Shown: piece after piece, positions 12,201 through 23,019 of the stretch | How positions within the stretch are numbered: position 1 is the stretch's first letter | Layout: each line of letters opens with the position of its first letter | Origin: Deltaproteobacteria bacterium | Lineage (GTDB): Bacteria > Myxococcota > UBA727 > VGSZ01 | Direction of reading: 5' to 3' | Length of the DNA: 64,000 nucleotides | NCBI GenBank assembly: GCA_016177705.1 | Contig: JACOUT010000022.1 | Location: forward strand, 43,047 to 107,046 | Notes under the pieces: generated by a model | What the model saw: only the letters and a program-made list of their open reading frames with translations | Told to the model about the DNA's origin: nothing | Database searches by the model: none | Program-made: the position numbers and the translations under genes

Positions 12201-12443
12201 ACCGGCCGCCTCGCGTGGACCCCGAGCGCCGCGCAGATCGGCCGCGTGCCGGTCTCGCTGGTCGCCGAGAACGCCGCCGCCGCCGTGGTGCAGGACTTCG
12301 AGGTCGACGTCAGCGGCGAGCCCGAGCCGGTGGCGCCGCCCGAGGGTTGCGGCTGTCGCACAGCGACGACGGGCCCGGGAGCCGCGCTCGGGGCCGCGCT
12401 GCTCCTGTTGTTCGCGCGCTGGCGGCGGAGGTCGGTACGGTGA
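6213..12443 (+). CDS. Giant Gly-rich / Ig-like / PKD surface protein with MYXO-CTERM-like tail
   Basis: A 2076-residue exported protein. A signal peptide (MRYVVALVAAFVAAPALA) is followed by four Gly-rich units of about 310 residues. Each has a GASHGG or GGSHGG turn and a GGGG(R/E)G(S/T)CNS-type loop, at about residues 160, 468, 783 and 1101. Residues 1220-1670 hold several He_PIG-type Ig repeats (ITSTP openings, W-TP closings). About 1670-1935 hold PKD repeats (FGDG motifs), and one more Ig repeat lies near 1940-2035. The end (GCGCR, hydrophobic stretch, RWRRRSVR) resembles MYXO-CTERM, the myxobacterial signal for outer-membrane or surface anchoring. The ATG at 6213 begins the signal peptide. 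Its TGA overlaps the next gene's GTG, so it heads a four-gene operon. A role in adhesion or as an extracellular scaffold is inferred. Confidence 0.88.
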   Translation: MRYVVALVAAFVAAPALAAPLVVDSSNTPFTVAADASYDSLTVASGATLIVNATLTITGDAVIQTGGTVTHDVKPLALSRIQAGGTFEVQTGAFVDLNTKGYGAGGNGGGSAFGAAGETLNPLTLQTVAGATDYNGASHGGLGGGVAPVIYGAQVEPATFGGGGGRGSCNSRGGRGAGRIVLQGATVRINGVVRADGEAAAAGGCGNAGGGGAGGSLWIEAGTFAGSGAITAQGGNGYGGGAGGRVYVRYSGSNTFSGAIAAFAGSGGSAEAGTSYLVDASNALVAHGGNIFLEAAASHPSVTLRSGGTVTVRGASTITQPITVAAGTTLILAASDALANLTVNGAVTGTLAVRAPIAFPSTITLAGTLVADDALAVTGDLTVNAGAVVTHTAKDGGARLDVTGTLRVNSAGLIDLNGRGLPAGMFLDPATLLESATPDYVGASHGGRGGNGAQVYDSARDPALLGSGGGRGSCGSSGGGGGGAIAITAATMVVDGFVRADGGAAAAGGCGASGGGGAGGTIRAQVGTLSGSGLISAKGGFGNAGGGGGRIALYYTTKTYSGVVSALAASTAVPAQDGTVWMEQASGDLTAEGGVLDLQGGDSFPSVTLRSFGTLALNGPAAVTAGVDVRAGATVRLNDSAALTGVTLLPTIAGALEVHAPITSPGHSVSGTLVVNEALTVLGDLTVLAGGNVTHATQDDGFDLDVSGTVDVRLGATIDVDGDGFRPGPVAGFGDNGATFSPVTLQVVSGSTPQCGGSHGGRGAGAGAALAFDDADLPDLFGGGGGEGTCNSLGGSGGGRVSIRAATMIVNGFVTADGGDAPAGGCGAAGGGGAGGAIRIDAPTLSGTGIITANGGSGGGGGGGGRIRIDVDTDNFAGLLLAAAGSGGAAEAGTINVVDAGDNTLVVEGGVYPIDEGDTFDSVVLGPQGVLDIRGAALVLTPIQIPAGTSVVLSDPSALDRLSLDPSIAGTLQVDAVSTLAEDLVVTGVLRVNSRLTVASVELRASALLEHSPQVEAMDLVVTGMLDVKVGARVDVAGRGLLPGPIAGFGDNGATWSPVTLQIVSGSGIGNGGSHVTLGGQNNAGAVVAPAFDTLATPVHGGGGGGEGTCNSVGGYGGGLVRIAAGTLQLNGILTADGTAAAAGGCGAAGGGGAGGSVVLSLGSWSGTGSLLARGGSGRSGGAGGVVNITYASKTFSGPFDISGGTGTTAGSAGVSSEVVATDPPSIVSTPPVASAQVGRLFRYRALATGSGTLSWSLPQGPVGAAVDGISGELTWTPPAPGTATFRLRVDNALGFDEQTFVLDPTAPPFITSTPTTTGRAGDAYHYDADDRVEATGTGPLTFSAAVAPVELAVDAATGVVSWTPSTPGTVPVCLRADSPYGANQQCFQVTVTPAVGATPPTITSTPAPDAYVGVPWAYDDDATAEASGDAPISWTALLAPAGFGIDPSTGAVAWTPAAAGDAGVCLVASNAAGEDTQCFTVAVSLAGPPVFTSRPITLATQGQPYAYDLDSTVSVSGAGPVTFGAPTAPAGFAVDVASGLVTWMPDAPGNFDVVIAATNAQGTSEQAFTVSVLPAGGAGAPVIVHSANPVAAVGVSYLFDDDGAAAAGGTAPITWEVAEGPAGFSVDAATGLITWVPATAGSVTIELVAENAVGSDSYAFAVEVSTEAGLPPTAVARIEPLSGDAPLTVRADASESFAPPGKEIAFRRWQFGDGSPPVNEEVVEHTYQRPGSYVARLTVADALGAAGETSAVVSVAANGVRPPQARILVSSLEGSDALTVSFSCDCAAGDGPIEAYLWDFGDGARSDLPAVTHEFGPGGFEVRLTVVDANGLTAADAVAVTVSEGANRPPLVMASAQPVFGPAPLATSFLATFGDVDGEVTAVAWDFGDGGTASEVAPGYTFAVPGTYVAKVTVTDDLGLSSSATVEIDVSDAAGAYPPQILSLPRTDAAAGVPWVYDDDELPAARGDRPLAWSLGKNVGGTVVGAPEGMTVDGATGRLAWTPSAAQIGRVPVSLVAENAAAAVVQDFEVDVSGEPEPVAPPEGCGCRTATTGPGAALGAALLLLFARWRRRSVR
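6420..9860 (+). repeat. Four tandem Gly-rich protein repeats (about 310 residues each)
   Basis: Four long in-frame units in the surface protein share the order: threonine/valine-rich beta strands, LNPLTLQTV or FSPVTLQVV, GGSHGG, a Cys-containing Gly loop, NG(V/I/F)(V/L)(R/T)ADG, GGCG(N/A)(A/S)GGGGAGG, then a short (I/L)(T/S)A(Q/K/N)GG strand. Units begin at roughly 6420, 7370, 8280 and 9210. They have diverged at DNA level, so they are old duplications rather than a recent expansion. Confidence 0.75.
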
Positions 12444-13798
12444 TCTCGCCGCTGATGGTGGCCGCTGCCCTGGCGACTGCAGAGCCCGCGCCGACGCTGG
12501 TGTTGCCGCCCGTGTCGCTCGCCGACGCCGCCGGTCGCTTGCCGGAGCCGGGCATCGTCGAGCAAGCGCGCGCCGCGCTGGCGGCGGCGGCGGCCGGCCA
12601 CGTGCGCCTGCTGGTCGAGCCAGCGCTGGTGGCGCCGCCGCCGCCGCCGCTGCCGGCCGATCTCGCGAGCCTGGCGGCGCGCGCGCGCGAGGCCGCCGAG
12701 ACGCTCGACACCAAGCAGGGCGTGCGCCTGCACCGCGAGCTGATCGCGGCGGCCGAGCACCGGCTCGTCGAGGTCGGCGACGTCTCCGTGTTGTTCGACG
12801 TCCGGCTGTCGCTCGCCTCGTTGTACGCAGCGCTGCGCGAACAGGCGCTGGCGCAGGCCGAGCTCGACGCCGCCGCGCGCCTGCGGCCAAACGCGAGCCT
12901 CGACCTCGGCCGCTGGCCGCCAGCGCTGGTCGAGGCGTTCGCGCAAGCGCGCGTGCGGGTGGCTGCTGAGCCGGGCGCCGAGCTCGACGTGCGCGCCGAG
13001 CCGGCCGGCGCCACGCTGTGGGTCGACGGCCTGCGCGTGGGCGAGGCGCCGCTCGCCACCACCGTGCGCCGCGGCCCGCACCTGCTCGTGCTCGCCGCCG
13101 CCGGCTATCGACCGCGTATCTTCACGCTCGACGCGGTGGCCGGCGCGCGCGCGCGCGTCGACGAGCGGCTCGCGGAGATCCCGGCCGCCGCGCTCGGCGC
13201 GCGCCTGCGCGCGGAGCTTGGTGGTGAGGGACGCCGCGCCGAGGCGCTCGGGCTCGCGGCCGCCCTGGCGGCGGAAGTGAGCGCCACGGAAGACAAGGTC
13301 GCGCGCGTGGTCGCCTGCGGCGTGGTCGCCGTGCCGGGCGGTGTCGTGGTGCTGCTCGCGCCCGCCATCGACGAGCCGCGCCTCGCGCTGGTCGCGCTCG
13401 ACCCGGTGCTGACCGGGGCGCCCGCCGCGCTCGGCGCCGCGCTCGCGTCGTTCGACAAGCCCGCCGGTGCGTTTTCGGGCGGCATCGAGAGGAGCGCCGG
13501 CCCGGGCGCGCCCGACGCCGCGTCGCTGCGGCTCGACCTCGAGCGCCGCCTGCTCGGCCTCGGCCGCGGTGCACCGCCGGTGGCGGTGGGCGCCCCTGCG
13601 CCGGCGGCGCCGACACCGCCTGGGACGGTCGAGCCACCAGCCCCGGGTGGCTTCCCCTGGCTCTGGGTCGGAGCCGGCGCAGGCATAGCGGTGCTCGCCG
13701 CCGCCGGAGCCGGCGCTGCGTTCGTGTTGCTGCAGCCCGCGCCCGAACAGATCCAGGATCCCGATCGGCTGAGAGTCGCGCTCGAGGTGGCGCCGTGA
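12440..13798 (+). CDS. PEGA-domain membrane protein with GGFPWL...AFVLLQP tail
   Basis: A 452-residue exported protein. The hydrophobic N-terminus (SPLMVAAALATAEPA) looks like a signal sequence. A helical, TPR-like region (about 75-165) precedes a PEGA domain at about 182-227 (LDVRAEPAGATLWVDG, then GEAPLATTVRRGPH). A second alpha/beta region follows, then a Pro-rich linker. The end is a Gly/Ala membrane helix at about 402-430 that opens GGFPWLWVG and closes AFVLLQP, leaving a short tail. The GTG at 12440 is chosen because it overlaps the upstream TGA (GTGA); ATG at 12455 is the alternative. PEGA domains are thought to bind surface layers. The protein is coupled both ways to neighbours that end with a PEGA kinase. 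Confidence 0.8.
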   Translation: MISPLMVAAALATAEPAPTLVLPPVSLADAAGRLPEPGIVEQARAALAAAAAGHVRLLVEPALVAPPPPPLPADLASLAARAREAAETLDTKQGVRLHRELIAAAEHRLVEVGDVSVLFDVRLSLASLYAALREQALAQAELDAAARLRPNASLDLGRWPPALVEAFAQARVRVAAEPGAELDVRAEPAGATLWVDGLRVGEAPLATTVRRGPHLLVLAAAGYRPRIFTLDAVAGARARVDERLAEIPAAALGARLRAELGGEGRRAEALGLAAALAAEVSATEDKVARVVACGVVAVPGGVVVLLAPAIDEPRLALVALDPVLTGAPAALGAALASFDKPAGAFSGGIERSAGPGAPDAASLRLDLERRLLGLGRGAPPVAVGAPAPAAPTPPGTVEPPAPGGFPWLWVGAGAGIAVLAAAGAGAAFVLLQPAPEQIQDPDRLRVALEVAP

Positions 13799-15348
13799 CG
13801 AGGCAGCTGCCGCCGATGTTGGCCGCCCTCGCTGCCCTCGCATGCGTGCCCGAGCCCGCGCACCTGCCCGGCGACGTCAAAGACGTGCGCGTGGTGGTCA
13901 AGCTCGCCGAGCTGTCGAGCGCCGAGGTAAACGGCATCGGCTCCTTCTCGCTCACGCCGGTGCACGACGGCGCAGCGCTCGCGCCCATCCCGGTGAATTG
14001 GTCGGCGAGCGCGCGCACGCTCACCTTCCTCGAGGAGCCGACCTCGCTGCCCACCACCGGCCGGTTGGCGGTGCGGCTGCGGGCCCACGACGTCGCCGGC
14101 AACGCGCTCGCCATCGGCGGCGGTGCCGGGCCGATCGACCTCGACGCGCTGCCGGTGGGCGCGGTCGCCGAGCTCCTGGTGGTGGTCGGACGCCTCGAGG
14201 CGCCGACGTCGCTCGGCCAGCTCGCGCGCCCGCGGGCACGCGCGACCGTGTCGGCCACCAGCAGCGGCCTGTTGGTGTTTGGCGGCGAGGACCAGGACGG
14301 CCTGCTGGCCGCGCCCGACTTCTTGCACCTGGCACAAGGCCGCCAGTGCACCGCCGATGCTACGGGCGAGGGCTGCGTGTTCGGCGAGGTGCCGCCGGCG
14401 CGGGCGGCGCACGTCGCGCTCACGCTCGCCGACGGCTTCGACCCGAGCTGCCCGTACCGCGACGCCGTCTTCCTCGGCTTCGGCGAGGCCATCGGAGGCG
14501 CGGCGCTCGGCGACGCCTGGCTGTTCGAGCCGGCTGGCCTCGACGGCGCCGGCGCGTTCAGCGCGATCGCGACGCCGGCGTCGCCTCGCGTCGCCCCGTG
14601 GGCGGTGGCGCTGCGCTCCTGCGACGTGCTGGTCGGCGGCGGGCGCGACGGCGTCATCGTCGATGGCGTCGAGGTCTTTCACTTCGGCGCGGACGCCATC
14701 ACCCACCAGGCGCTGCCGGACGGCATCGCCGGTGCCGGCGCCGCCGTCATCGCGACGAGGAACGCGCTCGACGAGGTGGTGGTGGCGGGCGGCGTCGACG
14801 GGGCCGGCGTCGCCACCGACGCAGCCTACCTGCTGTCCTACGCCGCGCCCGAGCTTTCGCTCTGCGGCCTGGCCGACGGGTCGTGCAACGGCGCCGCCGC
14901 CGCCTTCTGCGGCGGTGCCGAGGTGTCGGTGGCGCGCATCGACGACGGCAGCGACCTCGCCCCCGCGCTGTCGTTGCGCGGCTGCGGCGACCCGCAGGTG
15001 TTCCGGAGCGCATCGGCGCCGCCGTTTGCTGCCTTCGTGCCGCTCGCCGCCAGCGGCGCGCTCACGGCCCGCGAGGGCGCGGCCGTTCTCCCCTTCGGTC
15101 CCGGTCGCGCCGTGGTGCTCGGCGGTCGCGTCGCCGGCGAGCCCGTCGCTGCCGTCGAGGCCTTCACCCTCACCAGCGTCGACGACGACGGCGCCACGGG
15201 CAGCTTCGGCGCGCTGGCGCCGCTTGCCACCGCCCGCACCGAGGCCGCGCTCGGCGCCATGGGCGACGGCGTCGTCGTCGCGGGCGGCCGCGGCGGCGAC
15301 GACGCGCCCAGCGGCGCCGTCGAGATCCTGATCCCAAGCTTCGAATGA
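13795..15348 (+). CDS. Kelch-like repeat lipoprotein
   Basis: A 517-residue lipoprotein. The signal peptide ends in the lipobox-like LAALAC (Cys at about 16). A beta-sandwich-like N-terminal domain (30-140) resembles a bacterial Ig-like or CARDB fold. After that come repeats with the Kelch pattern, such as LLVFGGED, AVFLGFGEAIGG, VLVGGGRDG, VVVAGGVDG, AVVLGGRVAG and VVVAGGRGG, spaced about 50 residues apart. A six-bladed propeller is plausible. It starts with GTG at 13795, sharing GTGA with the previous gene, and its own TGA overlaps the kinase ATG. Its ligand is unknown; the operon suggests a surface complex monitored by the kinase. Confidence 0.78.
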   Translation: MTRQLPPMLAALAALACVPEPAHLPGDVKDVRVVVKLAELSSAEVNGIGSFSLTPVHDGAALAPIPVNWSASARTLTFLEEPTSLPTTGRLAVRLRAHDVAGNALAIGGGAGPIDLDALPVGAVAELLVVVGRLEAPTSLGQLARPRARATVSATSSGLLVFGGEDQDGLLAAPDFLHLAQGRQCTADATGEGCVFGEVPPARAAHVALTLADGFDPSCPYRDAVFLGFGEAIGGAALGDAWLFEPAGLDGAGAFSAIATPASPRVAPWAVALRSCDVLVGGGRDGVIVDGVEVFHFGADAITHQALPDGIAGAGAAVIATRNALDEVVVAGGVDGAGVATDAAYLLSYAAPELSLCGLADGSCNGAAAAFCGGAEVSVARIDDGSDLAPALSLRGCGDPQVFRSASAPPFAAFVPLAASGALTAREGAAVLPFGPGRAVVLGGRVAGEPVAAVEAFTLTSVDDDGATGSFGALAPLATARTEAALGAMGDGVVVAGGRGGDDAPSGAVEILIPSFE

Positions 15349-17000
15349 GCACGCCCATCCTTCTTGGCAAGTACCTGCTGCTCGAGCGCCTGGCCGCCGG
15401 CGGCATGGGCGAGGTGTTCCTGGCGCGCGCCGGCGCCAAGGGTTTCGAGCGCTTCTTCGCGCTCAAGCGCATCCTGGCCCAGCACGCCGAGAGCCCCGAG
15501 TTCGTGCACATGCTGATGAACGAGGCGCGCATCTCGGTGAAGCTGGTGCACCCGAACATCGCGCAGGTGTTCGAGTTCGGGCAGATCGAGCAGAGCTTCT
15601 TCATGGCGCTCGAGCTGGTCGAGGGTCTGTCGCTCAACGCCATCATCCGCCGCGCGCGCGAGCAGCAGCTCTCGATCCGACCTGCCGACGCGGTGTGGAT
15701 CGCGGTGCAGATCTGCCGCGCGCTCCACTACGCGCACCACAAGCGCGACGACGACGGCCGCGACCTGCAGATCATCCACCGCGACATCAGCCCTCACAAC
15801 ATCCTCGTTGACGAGGGCGGCTCGGTGAAGCTGATCGACTTCGGCATCGCGAAGGCCTCGCAGGGCCAGATCCAGACCGAGGCGTCCACCATCAAGGGCA
15901 AGATTCCGTACATGTCGCCGGAGCAAGCGAGCGGCGAGACGCTCGACCCGCGCAGCGACCTCTACGCGCTCGGCATAGTGCTCTACGAGTGCCTGACGCT
16001 CGAGCGCATGTACCCATCCGGCAACACCTTCGAGACCTTCGCCATGGTGCGCAAGGGACGCATCCCCGACCTCGAGGACAAGCTGCGCGGCAGGGTGCCG
16101 GACGCGCTGTTCTCGCTGGTGGACAAGGCGCTAAAGCGCGAGCGCGAGCAGCGCTTCCAGAGCGCGGCCGAGATGGAGAGCGAGCTGCAGCGCATGCTGT
16201 CGACCATCGAGCCCGGCTACACCTCGTACGCGCTCGCCGACTTCGTGGCGCGGCTCGACCACGAGCGCGCCGATCGCAAGGCGCGGCTCAAGCGCTACGC
16301 GGAGATCAGCGCCGAGGAGCTGATGGTCGCGGCCAACGGCGCGCCGGCAGCCGCCGAGCCCAAGGAGCCGAGCGGCAGGGTGTTGGCGCCGCCCCTCCCC
16401 GTCGACGTCACCCTCGGCAGCCTGGTGCAGACCGTGCGCGGCGTGACGCCGATCTCGCAACGCTCCGTCGTCACCGCGGCGCCCGAGCCGCGCTCGAGCG
16501 AGCCGGCGGCGCCGCGACGCGGTCTCGCGCCGCTGGTGGCCGCCGCGTTCGCCGGCGCGGCGGCCGTGCTCGCGCTCCTCTTGCTGGTCACGCGAGACGA
16601 GGCGCCGTCGCCGTCGCCGTCGCCGTCGCCGCCGCCGCCCGCCGAGCCCGTGCCACTGCCGCCTGCACCGGCCCCCATCGCGGAACCGCCAGCGCCGCCA
16701 CCGCCGGTGGTCGTGACACCGCCGACGCCACCGACCGCGGTCGCCAAGAAGCCGCCGAAGAAGAAGCCGGCCACCACCACGCCTGCCAAGGACGAGCAGG
16801 GCTGCGTCGCGGTCAACGCCGCGCCCTGGGCGCACGTCAGCGAAGGCGGCCGGCGCCTCGGCACCACGCCGCTGCCGTGCCTCGAGCTCACTACCGGCAA
16901 GCACACCTTGGTGCTCGAGAACCCGGTCGCCGGACAGACGCGGACGGTCACGGTGGTGGTGAAGGCCGGCGAGACCACGCGGGTGTTCGAGCGTTTTTAA
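15345..17000 (+). CDS. Transmembrane Ser/Thr protein kinase with PEGA-like C-terminus
   Basis: A 551-residue Hanks-type kinase. The cytoplasmic kinase domain spans about 8-275, with the P-loop AAGGMGEVFLA, catalytic HRDISPHNILV, DFGIAKAS and the activation segment ending YMSPEQASGE. The one transmembrane helix is at about 393-416 (PLVAAAFAGAAAVLALLLLV). It is followed by a Ser-Pro/Pro-rich spacer, a Lys-rich patch and a PEGA-like beta domain (about 485-551, APWAHVSEGGRRLGTTPLP). The catalytic residues look intact, so it should be active. The ATG at 15345 overlaps the preceding TGA (ATGA). It closes the four-gene operon and may sense the surface proteins encoded upstream; that link is inferred. 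Confidence 0.92.
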   Translation: MSTPILLGKYLLLERLAAGGMGEVFLARAGAKGFERFFALKRILAQHAESPEFVHMLMNEARISVKLVHPNIAQVFEFGQIEQSFFMALELVEGLSLNAIIRRAREQQLSIRPADAVWIAVQICRALHYAHHKRDDDGRDLQIIHRDISPHNILVDEGGSVKLIDFGIAKASQGQIQTEASTIKGKIPYMSPEQASGETLDPRSDLYALGIVLYECLTLERMYPSGNTFETFAMVRKGRIPDLEDKLRGRVPDALFSLVDKALKREREQRFQSAAEMESELQRMLSTIEPGYTSYALADFVARLDHERADRKARLKRYAEISAEELMVAANGAPAAAEPKEPSGRVLAPPLPVDVTLGSLVQTVRGVTPISQRSVVTAAPEPRSSEPAAPRRGLAPLVAAAFAGAAAVLALLLLVTRDEAPSPSPSPSPPPPAEPVPLPPAPAPIAEPPAPPPPVVVTPPTPPTAVAKKPPKKKPATTTPAKDEQGCVAVNAAPWAHVSEGGRRLGTTPLPCLELTTGKHTLVLENPVAGQTRTVTVVVKAGETTRVFERF

Positions 17001-17075
17001 CCAAGGCAATCAAACCGATCACGGGGCGTCGCGGGTCGGCGATCCGTGGTCTGACCCGGCCGCCCGTTGGTTTGC

Positions 17076-17106
17076 ATGTGTGCGCGCATCCACATAGGAT
17101 ACCCAC
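17076..17106 (+). promoter_or_regulatory. Putative operator/promoter of the toxin-antitoxin pair
   Basis: ATGTG (17076-17080) and CACAT (17091-17095) form an inverted repeat around a palindromic centre, TGCGCGCA. It overlaps a -10-like TAGGAT at 17095-17100 with a weak TTTGCA 18 nt before it. Ribbon-helix-helix antitoxins usually bind such repeats and repress their own operon. The spacing would put the transcript start at or near the ATG at 17107, giving a leaderless message; this is inferred. Confidence 0.42.
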
Positions 17107-17337
17107 ATGCGCGCCGTACAGATTCTCATGGATGAGGAGCTCATCGCCGCGCTCGACCGCACGGCGAAGCGCCTGCGCCGCGATCGCTCCAAGCTGGTGC
17201 GCGAGGCGGTGACGCGCCTGCTTGCCGCCGAAGCCGCGCAGGAGAAAGAGCAGCGCGTGATCGCCGCGTACGCGCGGCAACCGCTCGCTCGCGACGAGCG
17301 CGACTGGTTGGAGGCAGGCGAGTGGCCCGCGGACTGA
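17107..17337 (+). CDS. Ribbon-helix-helix antitoxin
   Basis: A 76-residue protein with the RHH_1/CopG pattern: the strand MRAVQILMDEELIAALD, then two helices (AKRLRRDRSKLVREAVTRLL) at about residues 18-42. An acidic, aromatic C-terminal tail (DERDWLEAGEWPAD) would wrap and neutralise the toxin. It overlaps the MazF-like toxin gene by 16 nt, a common arrangement for keeping antitoxin ahead of toxin. By family it binds the operator upstream as a dimer and the toxin through its tail. Confidence 0.85.
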   Translation: MRAVQILMDEELIAALDRTAKRLRRDRSKLVREAVTRLLAAEAAQEKEQRVIAAYARQPLARDERDWLEAGEWPAD

Positions 17338-17657
17338 GCTGGGGCGACATCCGCCTCGTCGATCTCGGCGCGCCCGACAAGCGGCGCCCGGCGCTGGTGT
17401 TGACGCGTGGCGTGTTGCTGCCGCACCTCACGCAGATCGTCGTCGCGCCCATCACGCGCACGGTGAGGGGCATCGCCACCGAGGTACCGCTCGGCACGGA
17501 GCACGGGCTGAAGGAGCCGTCCGCCGCGAAGCTCGATCAACTGCAAGCCGTCCACCGCGACCGCCTCGGCCGCCACCTCGGGTCGATCGACGCAACGCGC
17601 AAGCGCGACGTGCGCGATGCGTTGTTGTTCGCGCTCGACCTGGACGACGTGACATGA
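17322..17657 (+). CDS. MazF/PemK-family endoribonuclease toxin
   Basis: A 111-residue toxin that by family cuts mRNA at short sequences to halt translation. The GDIRLVDLG start, KRRPALVLTR, VVAPITRTVRG and the DQLQAVHRDRLGRHLGSI segment follow the MazF layout at normal length. The Arg of KRRP and Thr of PITRT match the usual active-site positions. The usual acidic residue before the Ser-x-x motif is less clear (KEPSAAKLDQ). It starts with GTG at 17322 inside the antitoxin gene. Its position between unrelated operons fits a mobile or accessory pair. Confidence 0.85.
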   Translation: MARGLSWGDIRLVDLGAPDKRRPALVLTRGVLLPHLTQIVVAPITRTVRGIATEVPLGTEHGLKEPSAAKLDQLQAVHRDRLGRHLGSIDATRKRDVRDALLFALDLDDVT

Positions 17658-17720
17658 GGCCTGCAGAGGCTCGTCTGCTCCGGCAACGTTCGAGACGTGA
17701 AGCAGCAGCCGAGTAGGCCG

Positions 17721-18908
17721 CTACCGCAAATCGCCGGTCACGCGGATACCGCCACCGGTGACGCTCTCGCTCGCGCGGCGCACGCCGTCGGCGCGCACGC
17801 CGATGCCGAGGGCGCCGGTGTCGCTGACCTCGAGCACCACGGCGCCGCTCGTCTGCGCGGCCGCGACCTCTTCGATGGCGCCAACCCGCTCGGCCGAGAA
17901 CAGCTCGGCGAGCGAGACGTGCAGATCGATGGGCAGCACCTCGTCGCCGGCGATGTCGGCCGCGAGCAGCTCGTCGGCTGGTACGCGCATCGTGAAGGGC
18001 GCGTTCAACAGGAGCAGGAAGGGCACCGGCGTGGTGAAGGTGCGCCCGTCCGGCTCGAGGGCGTCCGCAAACCCGATGCGGCCGCCGGGCTTGGCGGGGT
18101 TGCCGTCAGGATCACCGTCCGCCGTGCCCGCGCTCGCCCAGTGGGCGTCGTCGGCCGCCCTGCCTTTGGGGTGCGCAGGGTTGCCGTCGGGATCGCCGTC
18201 CGCCTCGGTGCCCGACCCAGGCTTCGGGTCGGCCGGGTTGCCGTCGGGATCGCCGTCGTTCTCCGGCTCCGGGCCGGCGGGGGTACCGTCCGGGTCGCCG
18301 TCGGCGCGGGTGCAGTCGGCCGGGTTGCCGTCCGGGTCGCCGTCGCACTCGTTGCCGAAGCCGCCCGCCTGCGTGCTCATCAGCACGTAGCCGTGCACGT
18401 ACGCCGTGTGGTCGACCAAGTTGGCGAGATCGACGCCGGTGGCCTGCTCGAGCGCCTCGCGCGCGTGATCGACGAGCGCGAAGGGCGAGAAACCAAAATC
18501 GAGCGCAGCGTCGGCGCCGTCGTCGTGCAGCACCCACGCGCGCGCGCCACCGAGCACGTCGCCAAAGCCGTCCGCCGAGGCGATGTCGTAGCGGAACAAC
18601 AGCGGGCCGACGTTGTCAGCGTCGCTGGCGAGCACGTCGTGCGCGCCGCTGTCGCCGCCGAGCTGCACCACCGTCGGGGCGTGGAACAGCACCTCGTCGA
18701 CCACGATGCGATCGTGCGCCCGCTGGCCGAGCTCGACGGCGCCGTCCATGACCACGCGCGGCTCGACCGCCACCCGGCGCGCGTCCGACGCCATCGTGGT
18801 GTCCACCGGCGCGTAGCAGCCGGCCGCCCCGCCGACGCCACAGAGCACGACGGCGCGCGCCAACTGCGCGCCCTTCGTCGTCCGTGTGGTGCCGAGAAGT
18901 CGAGACAT
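17721..18908 (-). CDS. Lipoprotein with five DGDPDGNPA repeats
   Basis: A 395-residue lipoprotein of no known family. The signal peptide is long, with lipobox GGAAGC (Cys near 31). Residues about 45-180 form a beta-rich domain (VVMDGAVELGQRAHDRIVVD and after). Five DGDPDG(N/T)PA repeats separated by short variable links occupy about 188-272. A second beta-rich domain follows (about 280-395). The repeats resemble Asp-rich calcium loops but are not a standard EF-hand or thrombospondin type 3 unit. The ATG at 18908 is the only start that keeps the signal peptide. Upstream, GATCG-N5-CGATC (18930-18944) is a possible operator. The stop lies 63 nt from the toxin stop on the other strand. Confidence 0.72.
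   Translation of the reverse strand: MSRLLGTTRTTKGAQLARAVVLCGVGGAAGCYAPVDTTMASDARRVAVEPRVVMDGAVELGQRAHDRIVVDEVLFHAPTVVQLGGDSGAHDVLASDADNVGPLLFRYDIASADGFGDVLGGARAWVLHDDGADAALDFGFSPFALVDHAREALEQATGVDLANLVDHTAYVHGYVLMSTQAGGFGNECDGDPDGNPADCTRADGDPDGTPAGPEPENDGDPDGNPADPKPGSGTEADGDPDGNPAHPKGRAADDAHWASAGTADGDPDGNPAKPGGRIGFADALEPDGRTFTTPVPFLLLLNAPFTMRVPADELLAADIAGDEVLPIDLHVSLAELFSAERVGAIEEVAAAQTSGAVVLEVSDTGALGIGVRADGVRRASESVTGGGIRVTGDLR
18092..18346 (-). repeat. Five DGDPDGNPA protein repeats
   Basis: Five copies of a nine-residue core, DGDPDGNPA (one copy has T for N), are separated by 5 to 20 variable residues. The DNA of the cores is nearly identical (the gggttgccgtc-gg-tcgccgtc pattern on the + strand), while the links vary. 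This suggests expansion of a short minisatellite with selection on the core. Regular Asp at alternate positions suggests metal binding. Confidence 0.8.
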
Positions 18909-19021
18909 TACCGCACCCTACCCGCGACCGATCGTAGATCGATCAGCGCCTGGAACCCAAGCACCGATGACTGCAAACGACATACCCGGCGACCGTTCGT
19001 GCGAGCCGAGCCCGGCAGATG

Positions 19022-22951
<3,930 letters not shown>

Positions 22952-23019
22952 CGACGACGCGCGTAGCACCTCGAATGCGCGTCTGGAATGCGCTCTGGAT
23001 CACGTCTCGACGATCGGCG

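Noticed and set aside
17107..17657. The small pair as part of a larger defence island
   Set aside because: Neighbours are a kinase operon and a lipoprotein; no nuclease, methylase or helicase is near.
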